DNA of 64,000 nucleotides, from the NCBI RefSeq assembly GCF_029854295.1, contig NZ_CP122979.1:868001-932000 (forward strand), given 5' to 3'. The position numbers were made by a program, and so were the translations under genes. The notes under the pieces are model-generated. The model was given only the letters and a program-made list of their open reading frames with translations, ran no database searches and was not told the DNA's origin. Shown piece by piece: positions 19,387-33,987 of the stretch; position 1 is the first letter of the stretch, and each line of letters starts with the position of its first letter. Source of the stretch: Mesomycoplasma lagogenitalium. Lineage in GTDB: Bacteria > Bacillota_I > Bacilli_A > Mycoplasmatales > Metamycoplasmataceae.

Positions 19387-19520
19387 ATAAAATGTTGTTC
19401 CTTTCTGTTCATTTTATGAACTAGACTCCACATAAAAACTGTACAACGAATAACAACTAAGTTCGGAGTATCACAACCTTATGTTTCAACGTCTAAATTA
19501 ACTTTTAAATTATATAATAT
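19387..19520 (-). promoter_or_regulatory. S10 operon promoter and leader
   Basis: A TATAAT box (19509-19514, minus strand) lies just downstream of the rRNA terminator. It would give a leader of about 115 nt before rpsJ. The -35 element is not clear. The leader contains CTCCGAACTTAGTTG and no strong hairpin that I could recognise. Confidence 0.55.
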
Positions 19521-19536
19521 TTTTCAAAAAACAGAA

Positions 19537-19559
19537 GAAAAAAACTCCTTTTTAGGAGC
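19537..19559 (-). terminator. Terminator of the rRNA operon
   Basis: On the minus strand GCTCC and GGAG-type arms pair around AAAAA (stem at 19545-19558), followed by T7. It separates the rRNA transcript from rpsJ. Confidence 0.75.
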
Positions 19560-19560
19560 C

Positions 19561-19586
19561 TAGTTCTTTCAAAACTGAATAGCAAA
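19561..19586 (-). repeat. 23S processing stem, 3' half
   Basis: This 26-nt segment is complementary in the transcript to 22658-22683, with one mismatch. The two sit outside the ends of 23S rRNA and can form the long stem that RNase III cleaves. The motif CTTTGAAAACTGAATA in the partner is common in Firmicutes rRNA spacers. Confidence 0.75.
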
Positions 19587-19629
19587 TTAAACTTTGTTTT
19601 TCTATAAATTAAATACCTAAATATTTAGC

Positions 19630-22516
<2,887 letters not shown>

Positions 22517-22657
22517 AAGCTAATATAACTTGTATTTTTTAAGCCTATTGTTTAGATTTATATATCTAAGGTATCTAATTTATTTTGCTAACTTTAACAG
22601 TTAGACTCGGTTTATTTTTTAATGTCGTTGTTGAAATATTTTGAAATTATTCAAATA

Positions 22658-22683
22658 TTTGCTATTCAGTTTTCAAAGAACTA
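22658..22683 (-). repeat. 23S processing stem, 5' half
   Basis: Partner of 19561-19586. The transcript reads AGTTCTTTGAAAACTGAAT here, about 140 nt before mature 23S. The pairing was checked base by base, with 25 of 26 positions matching. Confidence 0.75.
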
Positions 22684-22700
22684 TTGAATTTAAAAGATAA

Positions 22701-22724
22701 ATCTTTCAAAACTAGATACAAAAC
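22701..22724 (-). repeat. 16S processing stem, 3' half
   Basis: This segment is complementary to 24373-24396 on the other side of 16S rRNA, apart from one extra T. The two arms can form the RNase III stem that frees pre-16S rRNA. Confidence 0.75.
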
Positions 22725-22825
22725 TTTTTGGCTAAGCCCATAATAACCTTTACTTTATATTAATTAATTTTTAAATAAAGGATTTTGAAATACGCCAAAT
22801 TTAAAAGATGTCTTTGTACTCCGTA

Positions 22826-24354
<1,529 letters not shown>

Positions 24355-24372
24355 GATTTGAATGTATTATGG

Positions 24373-24396
24373 TTTTTGTATCTAGTTTTGAAAGAT
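24373..24396 (-). repeat. 16S processing stem, 5' half
   Basis: Partner of 22701-22724. It lies between the promoter and mature 16S rRNA. Confidence 0.75.
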
Positions 24397-24420
24397 CTAT
24401 GCTTTTAAATTGCATTAATC

Positions 24421-24455
24421 ATTATACACAATATTTTTAAAAAACAAAATATTTT
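24421..24455 (-). promoter_or_regulatory. rRNA operon promoter
   Basis: A TATAAT (24421-24426) preceded by TG makes an extended -10 (TGTGTATAAT). TTGTTT lies about 15-16 nt upstream as a weak -35. The upstream DNA is A/T-tract rich, as in UP elements. The leader before 16S is about 60 nt. Confidence 0.6.
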
Positions 24456-24537
24456 TTATTTTTTTAATAATTGCTTTTTTTAATGCCTTTTAATTTTACT
24501 ACATTTAAAATAAAATCAAAATATTTTTAATAAAAAA

Positions 24538-24556
24538 AGCAGGCATAGCACCTGCT
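24538..24556 (-). terminator. Terminator of ymdB
   Basis: AGCAGG and CCTGCT pair around 7 nt, followed by T7 on the minus strand. It lies 14 nt after the ymdB stop codon. Confidence 0.8.
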
Positions 24557-24569
24557 TTTATAAAGTTAT

Positions 24570-25382
24570 TTAAAAATCTAGAGAAATTGGAATGATTTTT
24601 TTTCTTTTTTGATCTTTTGATAATTTTAAATATACTCCATTAAATTGAGTTTTATTTTTAGAAACTGTAAATTTAATTTTCTTTTCGTATCTCATTCTCT
24701 GATAAACTTCATCAAAATTAGCACCGATCGCTGCGTTCATCGGACCAGTCATTCCTGCATCTGTTATATATAATGTACCATTGGGCAAAATTTTTGCATC
24801 GTTAGTTTGAATATGAGTATGAGTTCCAATAAATGCATCTACCTTACCATCAACATATAAACCAAAAACACTTTTTTCCGATGTAGTTTCAGCATGAAAG
24901 TCTATAATGTGAAAATCAACATTTTTTTCCACTTGATCTTTTTTATAAATTTGATCAAATGCATCAAAAAAATTATCAGCAGTTTCTTCGTTTCAAGGAA
25001 ATAATAATTTATTAAATGTAATTCCGAGCATCGAAGTGATTCTTAATTTATATCCATTAACTGTAAAAACGGATGTTCCATGACCTTTATAATTTTTATT
25101 TATATTATAAGGTCTAATGATTTCTGGATTATCAATTATTTTATAAATGTTTTCATCAGCTCAAACATGATTTCCTAAAGTAATTGCATTAATTCCAATT
25201 TTTTTTAATTGTAAATAATCATTTTCGTTTAGTCCTTTACGACCTGAAACATTTTCGCCTTGAGCGATTATAAAATCAATTTTATATTTTTCTTTTAATA
25301 AAGGTATATTTTTTTCTAAATTATTAATTCCGGGTTTTCCAAAAACATCACCAATAAAAAGAATTCCAATTCCTTTTTTCAT
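24570..25382 (-). CDS. ymdB: YmdB-family metallophosphoesterase
   Basis: The protein has 270 residues. Metal-site motifs of the family are present: ILFIGDVFGKPG near the start, IIAQGENVSGRKG, AITLGNHVW, DFHAETTSEK, and GTHTHIQTND. YmdB of Bacillus hydrolyses 2',3'-cyclic AMP and affects biofilm genes. The mycoplasma homologue is related by sequence, and its substrate is inferred. The Trp of NHVW is TGA. A TAAAAT box lies 7 nt before the ATG and no Shine-Dalgarno sequence is seen, so the mRNA may be leaderless. Confidence 0.88.
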
Positions 25383-25389
25383 AATTTAT

Positions 25390-25395
25390 ATTTTA
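25390..25395 (-). promoter_or_regulatory. -10 box of ymdB, leaderless type
   Basis: TAAAAT on the minus strand, 7 nt before the ymdB ATG. The distance puts transcription start at or next to the A of the ATG. Confidence 0.5.
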
Positions 25396-25404
25396 ACCTA
25401 AAAA

Positions 25405-26388
25405 CTAATTTTCACTAAGTTTTTCAATAACTCTATTTTTTAATTCTTCAAAAAATGAAAGTGAATTTTCTAAATAAAGACGTAAATTGGTTTTTCCTTG
25501 GGCAATATTTTCACCGTTATAAGAATATCAGGCACCTTTTTTAACTAAAATTCCATAATCCTCTGCTAATTGTGCTATTTCTGCAAATTTAGAAATTCCT
25601 TGTGAAAAAATAATTTCAACATTCGCTGTTTTAAATGGAACAGCTAATTTATTTTTTACTATTTTTATTTTAACTAAATTACCAGTAATATCACTTCCAG
25701 TAGTTAATTGAGTAGATTTTCTTACTTCCATTCTGATCGATGAATAAAATTTTAAAGCACGACCGCCTGGAGTTGTTTCTGGATTACCAAAAATTATCCC
25801 CACTTTTTCCCTGATTTGATTAATAAAAATAACTGTAGTTTTATTTTTGTTTAATGAACCAGTGATTTTTCTTAGTGCTTTAGACATCAATCTAGCTTGC
25901 GCTCCAATTGTTTGATCTTTCATTTCGCCATTTAATTCTGCTTCTGGAACTAGTGCAGCTACCGAATCTACAACAATTAAATCTATAGCACCAGTTTTAA
26001 CAAGTGTATCAACAATTTCTAATGCTTGTTCACCTGAATCGGGTTGCGATAAAATTAAATTGTCAATATTAATTCCTAAATTTTTAGCATAAGTAGGATC
26101 GATTGAGTGCTCAGCATCAATAAATGCTGCTATACCACCTTCTTTTTGAATTTCAGCAATTGCATGCAAACTTATTGTAGTTTTACCAGATGATTCAGGT
26201 CCAAAAATTTCAATTATTCTTCCCTTTGGAAATCCTTTGATTCCCAAAGCGTGATCAATTGCCAATGAACCTGATGAAAAAACCTCTGCATCTACAGGTG
26301 GTTTATCGCCTAAAAGCATAATTGCTTCTTTACCAAATCTTTTTTCAATTTCACTTATTGCATTTTTTAATGCTTTATTATCTGTCAT
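25405..26388 (-). CDS. recA: Recombinase RecA
   Basis: The protein has 327 residues, slightly shorter than usual because the acidic tail is missing. The Walker A GPESSGKT is at residues 63-70, and [12 protein letters not shown] and the L2 loop region [27 protein letters not shown] are intact. RecA drives strand exchange and repair. The start is the ATG after TTGGAGGTTAAA. One TGA gives the Trp of KGAWYSYNGE. It lies immediately upstream of ymdB. Confidence 0.96.
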
Positions 26389-26441
26389 TTTAACCTCCAA
26401 TATATATGACAAAAAATTGCGATTTTAGCTAAAAAATAAAC

Positions 26442-26476
26442 AAATTTAGGAAAAACAGGCGATTTTTCCTAAATTT
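26442..26476 (-). terminator. Terminator of the ABC-pncC operon; copy of a repeated hairpin
   Basis: AAATTTAGGAAAAA and its complement TTTTTCCTAAATTT make a 14-bp stem around seven bases (CGCCTG-like loop). On the minus strand a T-rich tract follows. The pncC stop TAG is inside the stem. The same hairpin core occurs again at 55390-55414. Confidence 0.7.
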
Positions 26477-26882
26477 TTAAGCGTAAAAACTCGTTATAAG
26501 CATATTCAACTGCTTGATTAATTATTTCCTTTCTATTACCCTTTAATAACAATTTTATAACTTTGTCATTAATAGCAATATAAACTTCTCCAACTGGTTT
26601 TTGATCTAAAACATCAGGACCAGCATTGCCAGTAAAAGCAAAACAATAATCAACATTAAAAAATTTTTTGCCATTAAGCGCCATTGAAAGTGCTACCTTT
26701 TCATTTACAACTCCTAAAGATGTATCTACATTTAATTTTTCTTTAATTTCATTTCAATATGTTACTAATGATCCTTTAAAATAAGCAGATGCTCCTGGAG
26801 TTGAAACAATTTTTGCTGAAAAAGCACCCCCTGTAAATGATTCGACTGAAGCGATTGTAATTTTTTTTGTATTATTATTCAT
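26469..26882 (-). CDS. pncC: CinA C-terminal-like nicotinamide-nucleotide amidase
   Basis: The protein has 137 residues, a little shorter than the usual 160. It keeps the CinA-domain features VESFTGGAFSAKIVSTPGAS, FKGSLVTYWNEIKEKL and FTGNAGPDV followed by GEVYIAI. PncC deamidates nicotinamide mononucleotide to recycle NAD. The catalytic Ser of ESFTGG is present. The ATG overlaps the stop of the ABC permease (TAATG), so it is translated in that operon. A link between the two functions is not evident. Confidence 0.8.
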
Positions 26883-27664
26883 TAGTATCATTTAAATAGT
26901 TTTAAAGAAAGTCCTAATGATAATCCCACAAATGCTAAACTAGCTATTGGGAAAACATATGATTTTCAATTATCGGAAGTAAAAAATGATGAATAAAGAT
27001 TAGTGCTCATAATTGATTTCATCGGAATAATAGAATAACTAGTTGGTAAAAATAATTCTATTGCTTGAAATGTTGAATTATCTTTGAGTGCCGGAGATAA
27101 AGTTGTAATTATATTAATTATTTGAATAAAAATAAATGAAACAATATTGCTAGCTATAGAATTATTAAAAATAGATGCAAATAATAACCCGATTCCTGAC
27201 GAAACTAAAAATAGTAATAACATAAATGGAATGGCTTTGTAATATCCTGAATTAAATATCAATGAACGATCGGTAAATTCATAAAAACCAAATAAAAAGA
27301 AACTAATAATTGGTATAAATAATATAGTTAAAATTGCTCAAATAAATTGATAAGAAATAGCAGCTAATAGAAAATAAAATTTATTAACCCCTATAGCGGC
27401 AATCCTTTTTACTAGTGTCGTTCTTTTGAAACTAACAATAAGCATCGAAAATACCAAAATACCATTTGATAATAAAGAAAAATAAACAGTAGAAAAATTT
27501 ATATCTTTAAGCACTGAATTGGCTGCTGTTTTTGAAAAACTTGAAAGCAAAATCGCAGATAAACCTTGTGTACCCATTGTCATTATTGGAAATAAAAAAA
27601 TGAAAATAGGACCAATAATACTTTTTCAAAAATATGTATTTATAAATTTAAAAATAGCTAACAT
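26882..27664 (-). CDS. ABC-2 type permease
   Basis: The protein has 260 residues and six or so hydrophobic helices with the spacing of ABC-2 permeases (two near the N-terminus, then four). The motif FKRTTLVKRIAAIGVNKFYFLLA is the coupling-helix region after helix 2. It follows the ATPase with overlapping TAATG. Such pairs export drugs, peptides or lipids. The substrate cannot be read from the sequence. Four TGA codons encode Trp. Confidence 0.82.
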
Positions 27665-28473
27665 TATTTACCTCCTTTCTTTTTAAAAATCTTTGAAAAT
27701 AATGATTTTGAAGAATATTTCATTTTATCCGGTATTTGATAAACTTTATCATCCTTTTTATAAAGTTTGTTAAATACATTTTCTAAATATTCATCTAAAT
27801 TTAAATTTTCTTCTTTCTCAATTGTGCTAATTTCTCTATTTTCGACAAAATTTCCGTTATCTAAAATAATTAATTTATTACACATTTTTTTCACCTCAGG
27901 AGGATTATGTGTAATTAAAATCAAGGCACATTCAGGATTTAAATTTAAATAGTTTGTAATATATTCCATTACTTCTCTTTTAATTTTAATATCTAAACCT
28001 GTAGATAATTCATCTAAAATTAAAAAATTAGGACTATTTATTAATGCTAATAAAATATTTAATCTTTGTTGTTCTCCTCCTGATAATTTGGAAATTCTTT
28101 TATTTAAATAAACTTCTAATCTAAATAATTTTAATAAATTTTGAATGTGCTCATCACTAATTGAATTAGCAGAACTATCAGGAAAAGTATCTTTATAAAA
28201 ATCAATTACCATTTTAACGGTTATTGAATTGGGATATTTAGATTCTTGAAATTGAAATCCAACTCTTAAATTAGGATTATATTTAATTTCTCCCGAAGTT
28301 TTTTCTCTAATTTTTCCTATTATTTCCACTAATGTTGATTTTCCTGAACCATTACCTCCTAAAAGAGCAATTCTTTCTCCGCTATGAATTTTAAAATTGA
28401 TCTTATTTAAAACTTTTTTAAATTTATAAACTTTAGATACATCTATTAATTCAACTAAAACATTCTTTTCCAT
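27664..28473 (-). CDS. ABC transporter ATP-binding protein
   Basis: The protein has 269 residues. Walker A GGNGSGKST is at residues 39-47, the signature LSGGEQQ at 130-136, Walker B FLILDE at 150-155, and the switch His in LILITHN. A Lys-rich tail of about 60 residues follows the ATPase fold. It forms an operon with the permease at 26882. The whole is an exporter of the ABC-2 type. The gene starts 3 nt after the hslO stop codon, so hslO may be in the same transcript. Confidence 0.9.
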   Translation of the reverse strand: MEKNVLVELIDVSKVYKFKKVLNKINFKIHSGERIALLGGNGSGKSTLVEIIGKIREKTSGEIKYNPNLRVGFQFQESKYPNSITVKMVIDFYKDTFPDSSANSISDEHIQNLLKLFRLEVYLNKRISKLSGGEQQRLNILLALINSPNFLILDELSTGLDIKIKREVMEYITNYLNLNPECALILITHNPPEVKKMCNKLIILDNGNFVENREISTIEKEENLNLDEYLENVFNKLYKKDDKVYQIPDKMKYSSKSLFSKIFKKKGGK

Positions 28474-28475
28474 AA

Positions 28476-29300
28476 TTAGCTTATCTCCTCTCTTGAAAAA
28501 TAAAATTTTTCTTTACAAAAATGACATTCTATTTCAATTTTTTCATCATTTTCAAATAAATCGTTTTTTTCTTTTTTAACTACATCTTGTAAAACACTTA
28601 TAACTTTATTTCTATCAAATTCACATTTTCAAAATATTGGTTTTTCTGAAAGTAAATTAGCTTCCATTTTATTTATATAGTCTTGTAAATTCGTTGTTTC
28701 TAGATCGTTGTTTTTAATAAAATTTTCAATTCAAACGATGTCATCTTCCTGGTGATTAGGTAAAAGTTGGAAAATTATTGAATTAGCTCTTTGAATTTTA
28801 TTTTTATTTTCAAATTTTACAGTTGATCTTATTGCTGTAAAAATTTGTTCAGAAACTTCGAAATAATAAGCTAAATCTGTAATTAAATCTGATTTAACTA
28901 ATTTAACCTCTCCACCAAAAGTGTGAGTTCCGCTAGTTCTTGTAATTCTTAAAATTCCTTCATTACCTATTCCTAAAATTAATGGAGTGTTTTCAAAATC
29001 GCTATCATCCTTTTCAGTTTCGATATTTGGATTTCCGATTAAAGCTCTAATTGAACCATCGTTTTTTGATTCGACAATTAAATTTTTAATTGCTCCATCA
29101 CTTTTAATAAAAGAAGTGACCTTTCCTTCTTTTGCTGATAAAATAAAAGATAAAGGAGCAAATACAGAAATTGCTTTTGCCAAAATCAACGAAGTAAAAG
29201 GTAATGTTTCTTGATATTCAATTGCTTTTTGACAAACATCAGTTACATTAGAAGCAATGATTCTGATATTATTTTTTATTAAAATTTTAACACTATCCAT
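28476..29300 (-). CDS. hslO: Hsp33 redox chaperone
   Basis: The protein has 274 residues. Hsp33 is a holdase that is switched on by oxidation of a zinc site. The N-domain contains LILAKAISVFAPLSF and TSGTHTFGGEVKLVKSDLITDLAYYFEVSEQI. The zinc site is altered: the usual CxC is CEF (one Cys at about 226), and 32 residues later CHFC is intact. I chose the ATG at 29298-29300, because TATAAT lies 6 nt before it. An earlier ATG at 29315 overlaps that box. Confidence 0.87.
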
Positions 29301-29306
29301 ATAAAT

Positions 29307-29312
29307 ATTATA
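29307..29312 (-). promoter_or_regulatory. -10 box of hslO, leaderless type
   Basis: TATAAT on the minus strand, 6 nt before the ATG. This favours the start at 29300 over 29315. Confidence 0.55.
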
Positions 29313-29353
29313 CATTCATTTACTTTTTTATTTATCATAAAAAAAAAAAAAAA

Positions 29354-29379
29354 AATAACACTATTTCGCTAGTGTTATT
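29354..29379 (-). terminator. Terminator of tuf
   Basis: AATAACACTA pairs with TAGTGTTATT around GCGAAA, followed by a long T run (about 15 nt) on the minus strand. The tract ends just upstream of the hslO promoter. Confidence 0.9.
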
Positions 29380-29390
29380 TGAGTTTAAAA

Positions 29391-30581
29391 TTATTTAATA
29401 ATTTCTGTTACTGAACCAGCACCAACAGTTCTTCCACCTTCACGGATTGAGAATTTAGTACCTTGTTCTACGGCGATAGGAGCAATTAATTCAACTGTTA
29501 AATCAACATTATCTCCTGGCATAACCATTTCTCTTCCTGCATCAAATTTAATTCCACCAGTAACATCTGTTGTTCTAAAGTAAAATTGTGGTTTGTAGTT
29601 TTGGAAAAATGGTGTATGACGTCCACCTTCTTCTTTTTTAAGAGCATAAATAGCTGCTTTAAATACTGTATGAGGAACGATTGTTTTAGGTTTTGCAATA
29701 ACTTGTCCTCTTTCAATTTCAGTTCTATCTACTCCACGTAGTAAAACTCCAGCATTATCTCCAGCCATAGCTGAATCAAGGTTTTTTCTAAACATTTCAA
29801 TACCTGTAACAACTGTTTTTTTAGGTTGTTCTTTATAACCAACGATTTCAACTTCTTCGTTAATTTTAACTTGTCCTCTTTCAACTTTACCAGTTGCAAC
29901 TGTTCCACGTCCTGTAATTGTGAAAACATCTTCAACAGCCATTAAAAATGGTTTATCCATTTCTCTAACTGGAGCATCAATGTATGAATCAACTGCAGCC
30001 ATTAGTTCCATAATTTTTTCTTCTCATTGCGCTTGACCTTCTAATGCACCTTTTGCTGATCCTCTAATAACTGGTGTGTTATCTCCATCAAATTCATAAG
30101 TTGATAATAAGTCTCTAATTTCCATTTCAACTAAATCAACCATTTCTTCTTCACCAGCTAACATATCTACTTTGTTTAAAAATACAACAATTTTAGGTAC
30201 TCCAACTTGTTTTGATAATAAGATGTGTTCTCTAGTTTGAGGCATTGGTCCATCTGTTGCTGCTACTACTAAAATAGCACCGTCCATTTGTGCTGCACCA
30301 GTAATCATATTTTTAACATAGTCAGCGTGTCCTGGACAGTCAACGTGAGCGTAGTGTCTTTTTTCTGTTTCATATTCGATGTGTGCTGTGTTAATTGTAA
30401 TTCCACGTGCTCTTTCTTCTGGAGCGGCATCGATTGAAGCATAGTCTTTAGCTTCTGCTAATCCTTTTTTAGATAGAACTGTAGCAATAGCTGCTGTTAA
30501 AGTAGTTTTACCGTGATCAACGTGTCCAATTGTTCCGATATTTACGTGTTCTTTAGATCTATCGAAATTTAATTTTGCCAT
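29391..30581 (-). CDS. tuf: Elongation factor Tu
   Basis: The protein has 396 residues. It delivers aminoacyl-tRNA to the ribosome. G1 is GHVDHGKT (residues 19-26), G3 DCPGH, and G4 NKVD. The Trp of QAQWEEKI is TGA. It is a single gene here, apart from fusA and rpsG, and has its own promoter region and a strong terminator. An AAAGGAAAT precedes the ATG. Codon use is biased, as expected for a highly expressed gene. Confidence 0.97.
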
Positions 30582-31059
30582 TTTATTTCCTTTCGTTTAA
30601 TAAATATTATTTTATTGTTATTTTAAATGCATTTAAAACCAACCACAGAATAGTCTTTCACCTATTTCCCATCCATAAATAAAAATACATTAATATTTAT
30701 ATTTTACCAAAAATTTAAAATATTAAAAATAATAAAATTGTAAAAAAAGTAATAAAAAACCTACTTAATTAATTAAGTAGGATATCATATCTTAAGTTAT
30801 TATCTTATTTTTAATTATTATATTTTGAAACTTGTGTATTGTGTAAAAAAGTGTAAAATTGTGTGAAGTAAAAGGAGTTTAACAAAATTATTAAAAAAAT
30901 AAAAATAAAGAAATAAACTAAATAAAACAAATCTAAAAGTAATTATGATAATTTTAAGCGCATAGTTGCCTATGCGAATAAATGATATCACTTTTTAAAA
31001 TAAAAAGAAATGTTTTTTTTTTTTTTTTATGCAGATTTTTATTTTAAATTTTGTTAATT
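30582..31059 (-). other. tuf-uvrB intergenic region (478 nt), no gene recognised
   Basis: The part next to tuf is its promoter and leader. In the middle lies a perfect 22-nt palindrome (30760-30781, arms CCTACTTAATT) followed on the minus strand by T6. Upstream of it GTGTAAAA-type motifs repeat (30835-30875, plus strand), and CGCATAG/CTATGCG form a tight hairpin (30959-30976). A 16-nt T run (31013-31028) lies near the uvrB end. I saw no tmRNA, RNase P RNA or SRP RNA core motifs. Confidence 0.5.
30754..30781 (-). terminator. Palindromic terminator between uvrB and tuf
   Basis: Perfect 11-bp arms (CCTACTTAATT and its complement) directly followed by T6 on the minus strand. It can end transcripts from uvrB or from a short RNA starting at the TATAAT near 30820. 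Confidence 0.65.
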
Positions 31060-33018
31060 TTATAGTTCTGCTTCAAGTTCATAAATTAAATCTCTTAGTT
31101 CAATTGCTTTTTCAAAATCATTATTATTTTTGTGTATTTCCATTTCGTTTTTTAAACTATCAATTAAAGCCTTTTTCTCTTTTTTAGATTTTATTTTGCC
31201 TAAATTTTCAAGTTTATCAATGTCACTAAATCCTTGAATTGGATCCGAAATGGGTTTAATAATTGTTTTAGGAACAATATTGTTTTTTTCATTATATTCA
31301 ATTTGAATTTTTCTTTTATTTTCATTATCTTTTACAGTTTCACTTATATTATCAGTGATTTTATCAGCGAATAAAATAGCTCTACCGTGATCATTTCTAG
31401 CAACCCTTCCAATCATTTGAATAAGAGCATTTTTTGATCTAGCAAATGAATTAACATCAGCTTCTAAAATCATTATCAGAGAAACTTCTGGCAAATCAAT
31501 TCCTTCTCTTAATAAATTTACTCCAACAACAACATCATAAATTCCTTTTCTTAATTTTCTTAAAATTTCATTTCTTTCAAAAGTTTTGTGTTCAGAATGA
31601 ATATAGGCGGATTTAATTTTTTTGTCCCGAAAGCTTCGTGATAACTCTTCGGCAGTTCTTTTTGTTGCTGTAATGATAATTGTTCTTTCCTTATTATCTA
31701 TTTGATTTTTAATTTCATCAAACATTATTTCAAATTGTCTTTCAGTCGGCTTTATTTCTATTATCGGATCTAATAAACCTGTAGGTCTAATTATTTGTGT
31801 AACTATTTCACCATTTGTTTTATCTAATTCATATTCCCCGGGCGTTGCAGAAATATAAATTTTCTGTTGTTCAATTTCTTGAAATTCTTCAAATTTTAAT
31901 GGACGATTATCTAAAGCCGAAGGAAGACGAAAACCGTAATCAACTAAATTTCGCTTCCTTTGATAATCGCCATTATACATAGCTTTAAATTGAGGTATAG
32001 TAATATGAGATTCATCAATAAAAATTAATGCATCTTTAGGTAGATAATCAATTAATGTATAAGGTTTTTCTCCTTCTTGTCTACCATCCATATGTCTTGA
32101 ATAATTTTCAATTCCTGAACAAAAACCAAACTCTCTTAATGAATCAATGTCATTTTTTACTCTATCTTCCAATCTTTGTCTTTCCAGTAGTTTATTTTCT
32201 GAAACAAAATAATTTAATCTTTCTTCCAGTTCCTTTTCAATTTCGATTGTTGCTTTTTCGATAGTATTATTTGTAACTGTATATGAACTTGCAGGATAAA
32301 TAATAAAATTTTTAACTTTCTTAATTATTGTTTTATTTAATTTATCAATAAAAGCAATTGTTTCTATTTCATCGTCAAAAAAATCAATTCTTACTAAAAA
32401 ATCATCAGTTCAGCTAGGAAATAATTCAACAGAATCTCCTTTAGAACGAAATTCTCCAGGACTTAATTCCATTAAGTTTTTTGAATAACCAATTTTAACA
32501 AGATTGCGAAATAAATTTTCTCTTGTTAACTTTAGTTTTGTTTCAATATATATAAACGATTCTTCATATTCAGCAGGATTAAGTGCACCATAAATTGCAG
32601 CTACAGATGAAATAACTATTGTGTCTCTTCTACTAATTAGTGAATTCATTGCTGACATTCGCATAGCTTCTAAATCCCAATTTGTTTTACTACTTTTTTC
32701 AGTATAAATATCTTTCGATGGTAAATATGATTCAGGACGATAATAATCAAAATGTGAAACAAAATATTCAACTTTATTTTCTGGAAAAAACATTTTCATT
32801 TCAGAATAAAGTTGCGATGCCAGTGTTTTATTGTGAGACAAAATTATTGCAGGTCTATTGGTTTGCATAATGACATTTGCCATAGTGAAAGTTTTTCCAC
32901 TTCCCGTTACTCCTAAAAGAACTTGATGCTTTTTATTTTCCATTACACCTTTAACTAATTCTTTAATTGCTTTTGGCTGATCTCCGCGAGGTTGATTTTC
33001 TGAACTTAATTTATACAT
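31060..33018 (-). CDS. uvrB: UvrABC system protein B
   Basis: The protein has 652 residues. It is the helicase-like damage-verification subunit of nucleotide excision repair. Walker A GVTGSGKT is at residues 36-43, the beta-hairpin region [14 protein letters not shown] follows, and DESHITIPQ is motif [19 protein letters not shown]-like motif [15 protein letters not shown] is in the second domain. The C-terminal UVR domain ([20 protein letters not shown]) is present for UvrC contact. TATAAT lies 7 nt before the ATG without a Shine-Dalgarno sequence. Confidence 0.96.
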
Positions 33019-33025
33019 ATAAACA

Positions 33026-33031
33026 ATTATA
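33026..33031 (-). promoter_or_regulatory. -10 box of uvrB, leaderless type
   Basis: TATAAT on the minus strand, 7 nt before the uvrB ATG. It is back to back with the box for the lipoprotein at 33083. Confidence 0.55.
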
Positions 33032-33070
33032 ATTTATTAATCATTTTTATACAAAAATTAATAAATAGTG

Positions 33071-33076
33071 TAAAAT
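33071..33076 (+). promoter_or_regulatory. -10 box of the LRR lipoprotein, leaderless type
   Basis: TAAAAT, preceded by GTG, 6 nt before the ATG at 33083. No Shine-Dalgarno sequence is present. Confidence 0.5.
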
Positions 33077-33082
33077 TTTGAT

Positions 33083-33895
33083 ATGAAAAAAAGAATATTT
33101 TTAGCACTATCTCCTGCGGTTATTTTACCTTTAATAGCTGTTTCTTGTGGAGATAATACAAACTATGCAAAATTATGAACTGATAAAAAAGATGAAAGCG
33201 GAAACTTTGTTAATGTAACTTTTGACGAAAAAAATAAAACTTATACCCTTGATCTAAGTAAAGAAAATATCGAAGTTATTAATCCTGGTGCTTTTTTAAA
33301 TAGAGAAAGCAGAATTGTTTTAAAGGGCGAAGAAATCAAAAACGGAACTGAAGTGGAAACAAAAGTTGTTCAATATTATTTAACTAAAATTATTTTTCCT
33401 GCAACTTTAAAAAGAATTGAAAAACAAGCTTTTAGAAATAATAATTCTCTTTCAATCGACCAAACAATTACTGAATTAGATTTTTCTAAAGCTACTAATT
33501 TAGAATATATAGGTGAAGAGGCTTTTTCTGGAAATAATATTAAATCAGTAATATTACCAGATAGTGTTGAAACTATTGATAAAGGCGCTTTTGAATTAAA
33601 TCAAATTAACAGTTTGATTATAAGTGAAAAATCAAAATTAAAAACTATTAAAACTGGAGCCTTTTGAAATAATAAATTAACTGAATTGAATTTTAAATCA
33701 ACTGAAGTATCTAAAATTGAAAATGGCGCATTTAAAGACAACCTTCTTACTACAATAACATTTAATTTAGGTGAAAGAAAAGAAAAATTAGTAATTGAAA
33801 AAGATGCTTTTGTTGGTTCTGATGCAACTATTAAAAGGGCTAATGTAATTCTTCCTGCTAATACTGAAATAAATGATAGTGCATTTAATAAATAA
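33083..33895 (+). CDS. BspA-type leucine-rich-repeat lipoprotein
   Basis: The protein has 270 residues. The signal peptide ends in a lipobox (AVSC, Cys at 22), so it should be lipid-anchored on the cell surface. From about residue 70 on there are five to six repeats of the LRR_5/BspA type, for example IKSVILPDSVETIDKGAFELNQ, LKTIKTGAFWNNKLTELNF and VSKIENGAFKDNLLTTI. Such proteins in oral bacteria and trichomonads bind host matrix, so an adhesin role is possible. Two TGA encode Trp. It is divergent from uvrB. Confidence 0.85.
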
Positions 33896-33921
33896 TTTAT
33901 ACCATAAAGCGATATAAAAAG

Positions 33922-33953
33922 CAGCGGAATTTTTAAAAGTATAAAATCCACTG
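33922..33953 (+). terminator. Terminator of the LRR lipoprotein
   Basis: CAG-C-GGATTTT-like and AAAATCC-A-CTG arms pair with one internal mismatch, followed by TTTTTATTTTG. Confidence 0.6.
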
Positions 33954-33987
33954 TTTTTATTTTGTTTAAATTACTTAGTTTATTTTT

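Noticed and set aside
26882-28473. Antibiotic resistance exporter
   Set aside because: The ABC-2 pair is real, but nothing in the sequence shows drug specificity.
30782-31020. tmRNA, RNase P RNA or SRP RNA in the tuf-uvrB gap
   Set aside because: None of the conserved core motifs of these RNAs is present.
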